Shown here one piece after another: positions 5,296 to 8,661 of a stretch of DNA of 8,661 bases. This DNA comes from Balneolaceae bacterium (GTDB lineage: Bacteria > Bacteroidota > Rhodothermia > Balneolales > Balneolaceae). The notes under the pieces were generated by a model. It did no database searches. It was not told the DNA's origin and saw only the letters and a program-made list of their open reading frames with translations. Every line of letters starts with the position of its first letter. The first letter of the stretch is position 1. A program made the position numbers and the translations under genes. The DNA lies in contig SKWF01000311.1 in NCBI GenBank assembly GCA_007129085.1, forward strand, positions 1 to 8,661, in the 5' to 3' direction.

Positions 5296-6468
5296 TTACT
5301 TCCGATCACGCATATAAATCTCGCTATTTCGCCCCGAAAAGCCACTTTTTGATGAGTAAATCGACTTTAGGTTTTTAACAGATTCTATACGCTCCTCCGC
5401 CAACCGGTTTGATGCGTTTACAGGCGTTACGCTATTCTCTTCGGCATAGTCGAAAATGTCCAGAACCGTATCGTAAATCCGTTCTGTTTTCTGCATGGCA
5501 CGATCTTCATCATACCCTTCCAGCTCACTGGAAATATTAATTACACCACCGGCATTGATCACATAATCCGGGGCATAGAGTATTCCGCGATCAATTAGAT
5601 CCTCGCCATGCTTCACCTCATCGTCGAGGATATTATTTGCCCCACCTGCAATTATATCGCACGAAATCCGGCTAATCGCATCATCATTTATCACTCCGCC
5701 CAGTGCGCACGGACTGAAAATATCCATATCAACATCATAGATGTCGTCCGGATCTACAAATGTACCGGAAACCTCCTCAGCCACTTTTTTAGCCTTCTCT
5801 TTAAAGATATCCGTTATATAGATCTCGGCTCCCTCTTTAGATAAAAATCTTGCCAGATGAGACGCTACATTTCCCGCCCCTTGCACGGCAACTTTTTTCC
5901 CTTTCAGGGAGTCCGATCCATACGCTTTTTTTGCAGACGCCTTCATTCCCATATAAACGCCATACGCCGTTACGGGCGATGGATTTCCACTGCCTCCCAG
6001 CGATTTCGGAATACCGGTCACATATTTCGTTTCGGAGTAGATCCACTCCATTTCCAATTCGGTCATCCCCACATCTTCCGCAGTGATGTAGCGGCCACCG
6101 AGACCATCAACAAATCGGCCAAACGCCCGAAATAGCATTTCACTTTTATCCGTTTGTGGATCGCCAATAATGACGGCCTTTCCACCCCCGAGATTCAGCC
6201 CGGAAATTGCTGACTTATAGGTCATTCCTCTCGAGAGGCGCAACACATCTTTCATCGCCGCCTCTTCTGATTCATACGGCCACATTCGTGTTCCGCCCAG
6301 TGACGGGCCCAACGTTGTATCATGTATAGCGATAATCGCCTTTAAACCTACCTCAGGCCTTGAGCATATCACAATCTCTTCATGCCCATAGCTCTCAAGG
6401 TTGCTGAACAGTGAAAAGTCTAGATTTTGGTTCTTTTTCTCTTCTAAAATCTCAGTTTGAGTATCCAT
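5296..6468 (-). CDS. ldh: Leucine dehydrogenase (Glu/Leu/Phe/Val dehydrogenase family)
   Basis: This cytoplasmic NAD-dependent enzyme reversibly deaminates leucine, valine and isoleucine to their 2-oxo acids. Counting from the upstream ATG at 6501, the substrate-binding lysine is K96 (MTYKSAISG), the catalytic lysine is K108 (LNLGGGKAVIIGDP), and AEDVGM is at 141-146. SGNPSPVTAYGVYMGMKA is at 171-188, and the Rossmann motif VQGAGNVASHLARFL is at 206-220. IFSPCALGGVIND and YAPDYVINAGGVINISSELEGY are further blocks closely resembling Bacillus leucine dehydrogenases. The frame is open to ATG 6501 (401 codons). I favour ATG 6468 (390 codons) because GAAGG lies 10 bases ahead of it and the 6501 start overlaps an operator-like palindrome. 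Even so, the N-terminus is longer than usual, with about 25 polar residues before the conserved region. A phenylalanine or valine preference cannot be excluded by eye. Confidence 0.93.
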   Translation of the reverse strand: MDTQTEILEEKKNQNLDFSLFSNLESYGHEEIVICSRPEVGLKAIIAIHDTTLGPSLGGTRMWPYESEEAAMKDVLRLSRGMTYKSAISGLNLGGGKAVIIGDPQTDKSEMLFRAFGRFVDGLGGRYITAEDVGMTELEMEWIYSETKYVTGIPKSLGGSGNPSPVTAYGVYMGMKASAKKAYGSDSLKGKKVAVQGAGNVASHLARFLSKEGAEIYITDIFKEKAKKVAEEVSGTFVDPDDIYDVDMDIFSPCALGGVINDDAISRISCDIIAGGANNILDDEVKHGEDLIDRGILYAPDYVINAGGVINISSELEGYDEDRAMQKTERIYDTVLDIFDYAEENSVTPVNASNRLAEERIESVKNLKSIYSSKSGFSGRNSEIYMRDRK

Positions 6469-6500
6469 TTTTAAAATACCTTCGTCAATTAAATAATTCA

Positions 6501-6518
6501 TTTGGAAGCGCTTCTAAA
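6501..6518. promoter_or_regulatory. LacI-type operator-like palindrome at the leucine dehydrogenase start
   Basis: TTTGGAAGCGCTTCTAAA is an 18-bp dyad with eight of nine pairs matched; the core GAAGCGCTTC (6505-6514) is perfect. A central CG with GAA/TTC arms is the usual form of LacI/GalR-family operators. It overlaps the first base of the upstream ATG of the leucine dehydrogenase gene and, if the promoter proposed next to it is right, sits at the transcription start, where a bound protein would repress. The second copy is at plsY (1337-1353). Regulator and ligand are unknown. Confidence 0.45.
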
Positions 6519-6543
6519 AAATATGAAATATCCCTTGCAACAA
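6516..6543 (-). promoter_or_regulatory. Possible Bacteroidota-type promoter for leucine dehydrogenase
   Basis: Read on the - strand, TTG (6543-6541), 17 bases, then TATTTTTT (6523-6516) resembles the TTTG / TAnnTTTG promoter form with the last G missing. It would start transcription near 6508-6510, inside the palindrome, giving a leader of about 40 bases to ATG 6468. The match is partial and AT-rich sequence produces such hits easily. Confidence 0.25.
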
Positions 6544-6762
6544 CCAATTCGCGCACACATAAATAGTCGATTTTGACTACCATAAATGAAAAGTAATTAT
6601 CGAATTCTCCGAACCATTTTTTATAATGGTATATATTTATATTCGTTACGCATACAAGAGATTTTCAATTAGGTTGTTCAACACCGTTTAAGACTTTATT
6701 CCCTGGTTCCGGTAGGTGAAGCTCCGTTACCTGTTTAATGAAAACAAAACCAAACATTAATC
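6519..6762. other. Divergent intergenic region between leucine dehydrogenase and recJ
   Basis: No credible gene is seen here. Two perfect short dyads are present: TAGTC (6564-6568) with GACTA (6575-6579), and ACCATT (6613-6618) with AATGGT (6625-6630), each with a 6-base spacer. The first is bracketed by direct copies of CATAAAT at 6558-6564 and 6581-6587. TATATTCG (6638-6645) differs by one base from the TAnnTTTG promoter element and might serve recJ, but its -33 partner is only TTT. The recJ leader would then be about 110 bases. No terminator or RNA gene is recognised. Confidence 0.35.
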
Positions 6763-8490
6763 ATGTCATTCAGATGGGTACACAGCGAACCTAAACAGGT
6801 AGAGTATGTCCACACTCTGCAAGAAGAGTTAAACATTCCCCGGTCAATCGCCAAACTTTTGGTGAATCGTGAAATTGTAACCTTCGATCAGGCCAAAACT
6901 TTTTTCCGGCCGGGATTGGAGCACCTTCACGACCCTTTTTTAATGCAGGATATGGAAGATGCGGCCTGCCGTATCTGTTCCGCTATTCGTAATTGCGAAA
7001 AAGTTGTTGTCTATGGTGATTATGATGTAGACGGCACAACCGCCACAAGCATTGTTTATACATTTCTGGAAAGTTTTGGACTTGATGTCCACTATTATAT
7101 CCCGCACCGATTTAAAGAGGGGTACGGCATCAACCCGGATGGTATACAGTATGCGCTCGATCAAAATGCCGACCTTATTGTCTCGGTAGATTGCGGAATT
7201 ACCGCTATCGAGGAGGCCGCTTACGCAAAAGAGAAAGGGCTCGATCTCATCATCTGCGATCATCACAACTGTGGAAGTGAAATTCCCGACGCCGTAGCCG
7301 TACTGGATCCAAAACGGCCGGATTGCAACTACCCTTTTGATGGGCTTTCAGGCGCCGGTGTGGGATTTAAGCTGATCCAGGGAGCCATTAAAAAGCTCGG
7401 GCTGTCCGACACACTCGCCTATAAATATCTCGATCTTGTTGCGATCTCCATTGCGTCGGATATCGTACCCATTGTTGATGAAAATCGAGTGCTGATGAGG
7501 GAAGGACTCCGTATGATTAACTCGAATCCTCGTGTTGGCATCAAGCAGCTTCTTAAAAAAATTAACGTCCCGATCGGGTCCGTAACCACCTCCAGTATTG
7601 TATTCTCCATCGGCCCGAGAATAAACGCCGCCGGCCGCATGGGAGACGCGAGCACCGCTGTAGATTTAATGATTTCGAAAGATGATACCACAGCAGCTCG
7701 TTTTGCCAAAAAGCTGGAATCCGTAAATAAAAAGCGGCGCACGACCGATACCAAAACCACGGAAGAAGCGATGGAGATGTTGGCAAGTGATTTCAACATC
7801 AACGAAATTTCCTCTATGGTTCTTCACGATCCGCAATGGCACCTCGGCGTGATCGGGATCGTAGCTTCAAGACTTGTAGACGCCTACTACAGGCCGGCCA
7901 TTATGCTGAGTACCGTTGAAGGAAAAGTAAAAGGATCAGCCCGGTCCGTGAAAGGGTTTAATATTTACGAAGCCCTTAAAGAGTGCGATGATCTTTTGGA
8001 GCAGTTTGGCGGGCACGAATTTGCCGCCGGACTCACCATGAATGAGGAGAACCTGGATGAATTCAGACGGCGACTCGATAAAATTGCCTTCAACAATCTG
8101 TCAGACAAAGATTTTAAACCGGAACTGCAGATCGATGAATTTATTGAACTGGGCAATGTAGATACCAAATTCTGGAAATTACTCTCTCAGTTTGAGCCGT
8201 TCGGCCCCGGTAATCGGCGGCCTGTATTTGTCAGCGAGGATATCTCTATAGAAGGAGTACCCTCCATTGTGGGGAATGGTCATCTTAAAATGAAGCTTCG
8301 CCAGGGAAATTCAGCTGTTTTTGAAGCTATAGGGTTTAACATGCATGAATACCTGCCGGTATTGAGAAAGGAGAAGGATCGCAAAATTAACATCGCATAC
8401 GTGCTCGAAGAGAATCATTGGAATGGGAAACGGTCGCTACAAATTCGACTCAAAGATATCCATACCGAAAAAATTCCGGTTGCGGGATAA
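6763..8490 (+). CDS. recJ: Single-stranded-DNA-specific 5'-3' exonuclease RecJ
   Basis: RecJ degrades single-stranded DNA 5' to 3' in recombination (RecFOR pathway), mismatch repair and base-excision repair. The 575-residue length is normal. The DHH-family metal-binding motifs are all visible: VVYGDYDVDGTTA (residues 82-94, with D86, D88 and D90), SVDCGI (141-146, D143), ICDHHNCG (164-171) and AISIASDIVP (227-236, D233). IGPRINAAGRMGDA (283-296) follows. The DHHA1 domain has GSARSVKGFNIYEAL (391-405) and the GGH motif in EQFGGHEFAAGL (413-424). The C-terminal OB-like domain includes FEPFGPGNRRPVF and GNGHLKMKLRQG. ATG 6763 is the first ATG after an in-frame stop at 6739-6741. It has no SD and an A-rich leader. 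No catalytic residue is missing. It stands alone, divergent from the leucine dehydrogenase gene and followed by a tRNA. Confidence 0.97.
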   Translation: MSFRWVHSEPKQVEYVHTLQEELNIPRSIAKLLVNREIVTFDQAKTFFRPGLEHLHDPFLMQDMEDAACRICSAIRNCEKVVVYGDYDVDGTTATSIVYTFLESFGLDVHYYIPHRFKEGYGINPDGIQYALDQNADLIVSVDCGITAIEEAAYAKEKGLDLIICDHHNCGSEIPDAVAVLDPKRPDCNYPFDGLSGAGVGFKLIQGAIKKLGLSDTLAYKYLDLVAISIASDIVPIVDENRVLMREGLRMINSNPRVGIKQLLKKINVPIGSVTTSSIVFSIGPRINAAGRMGDASTAVDLMISKDDTTAARFAKKLESVNKKRRTTDTKTTEEAMEMLASDFNINEISSMVLHDPQWHLGVIGIVASRLVDAYYRPAIMLSTVEGKVKGSARSVKGFNIYEALKECDDLLEQFGGHEFAAGLTMNEENLDEFRRRLDKIAFNNLSDKDFKPELQIDEFIELGNVDTKFWKLLSQFEPFGPGNRRPVFVSEDISIEGVPSIVGNGHLKMKLRQGNSAVFEAIGFNMHEYLPVLRKEKDRKINIAYVLEENHWNGKRSLQIRLKDIHTEKIPVAG

Positions 8491-8517
8491 TTTCATTCCT
8501 CTTTTTCAGATACAGCA

Positions 8518-8548
8518 TTGTGATAAGACAGAATTCCCCTTATATTTG
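8518..8548 (+). promoter_or_regulatory. Bacteroidota-type promoter of tRNA-Phe
   Basis: TTG (8518-8520), 20 bases, then TATATTTG (8541-8548) matches the Bacteroidota sigma consensus (TTTG, about 19-20 bases, TAnnTTTG) with a perfect downstream element. A start about 7 bases later falls just before the mature tRNA at 8562. This is the strongest promoter in the window and the main taxonomic clue. Confidence 0.75.
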
Positions 8549-8561
8549 GCTTCTCTGATGA

Positions 8562-8634
<73 letters not shown>

Positions 8635-8661
8635 CTCTCAGATAAAGCCCTGTGAGACATA

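Noticed and set aside
6586..6672. 28-codon open frame in the divergent region
   Set aside because: It is very short, AT-rich, has no SD, and its product resembles no known small protein or leader peptide; it also covers the ACCATT/AATGGT dyad.
6738..6794. 18-codon frame overlapping the recJ start in another phase
   Set aside because: It could be an upstream ORF, but it has no SD, no run of regulatory codons and no hairpin to support attenuation.
8636..8657. TCTCA-N12-TGAGA inverted repeat after tRNA-Phe
   Set aside because: It is only a 5-bp stem with a 12-base loop and no visible U-run before the window ends, so it cannot be called a terminator.

Overview
The window is a stretch of bacterial chromosome made of ordinary housekeeping genes. 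It most likely comes from the Bacteroidota/Balneolota side of the tree. The best direct evidence is upstream of the tRNA-Phe gene: TTG-N20-TATATTTG fits the Bacteroidota primary-sigma consensus (TTTG, about 19-20 bases, TAnnTTTG). Most starts also lack a Shine-Dalgarno (SD) sequence and follow A/T-rich leaders. A finer placement, for example Balneolaceae, is only an impression.

Left half, all on +: the 3' part of lipB (octanoyltransferase), lipA (lipoyl synthase), plsY and gpsA (two early steps of phospholipid synthesis, overlapping by GTGA), a small AlbA_2-domain protein with a probable winged-helix C-terminus, and an A-type iron-sulfur carrier. The spacing allows one or two operons. The gaps before plsY and before the AlbA_2 gene hold distinctive dyad sequences and may be internal control points.

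Right half: hslO (Hsp33) and a leucine dehydrogenase gene lie on -, with hslO ending 14 bp from the carrier gene. A 261-bp divergent region separates leucine dehydrogenase from recJ (+). A complete tRNA-Phe(GAA) with its own promoter follows.

Functional picture (inference): LipB/LipA make the lipoyl cofactor needed by 2-oxoacid dehydrogenases, including the branched-chain one. Leucine dehydrogenase supplies that enzyme's 2-oxo acids, the precursors of iso-branched fatty acids, and PlsY/GpsA build phospholipids from acyl groups and glycerol 3-phosphate. The A-type carrier could supply Fe-S clusters to LipA. A near-identical LacI-type operator-like sequence (TTTGGAA-A/G-CGCTTC) lies at the starts of both plsY and the leucine dehydrogenase gene, which may link them in regulation.

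I found no CRISPR array, insertion sequence, prophage, toxin-antitoxin or recognisable defence system. The most interesting signals are small regulatory sequences, not a new gene system.
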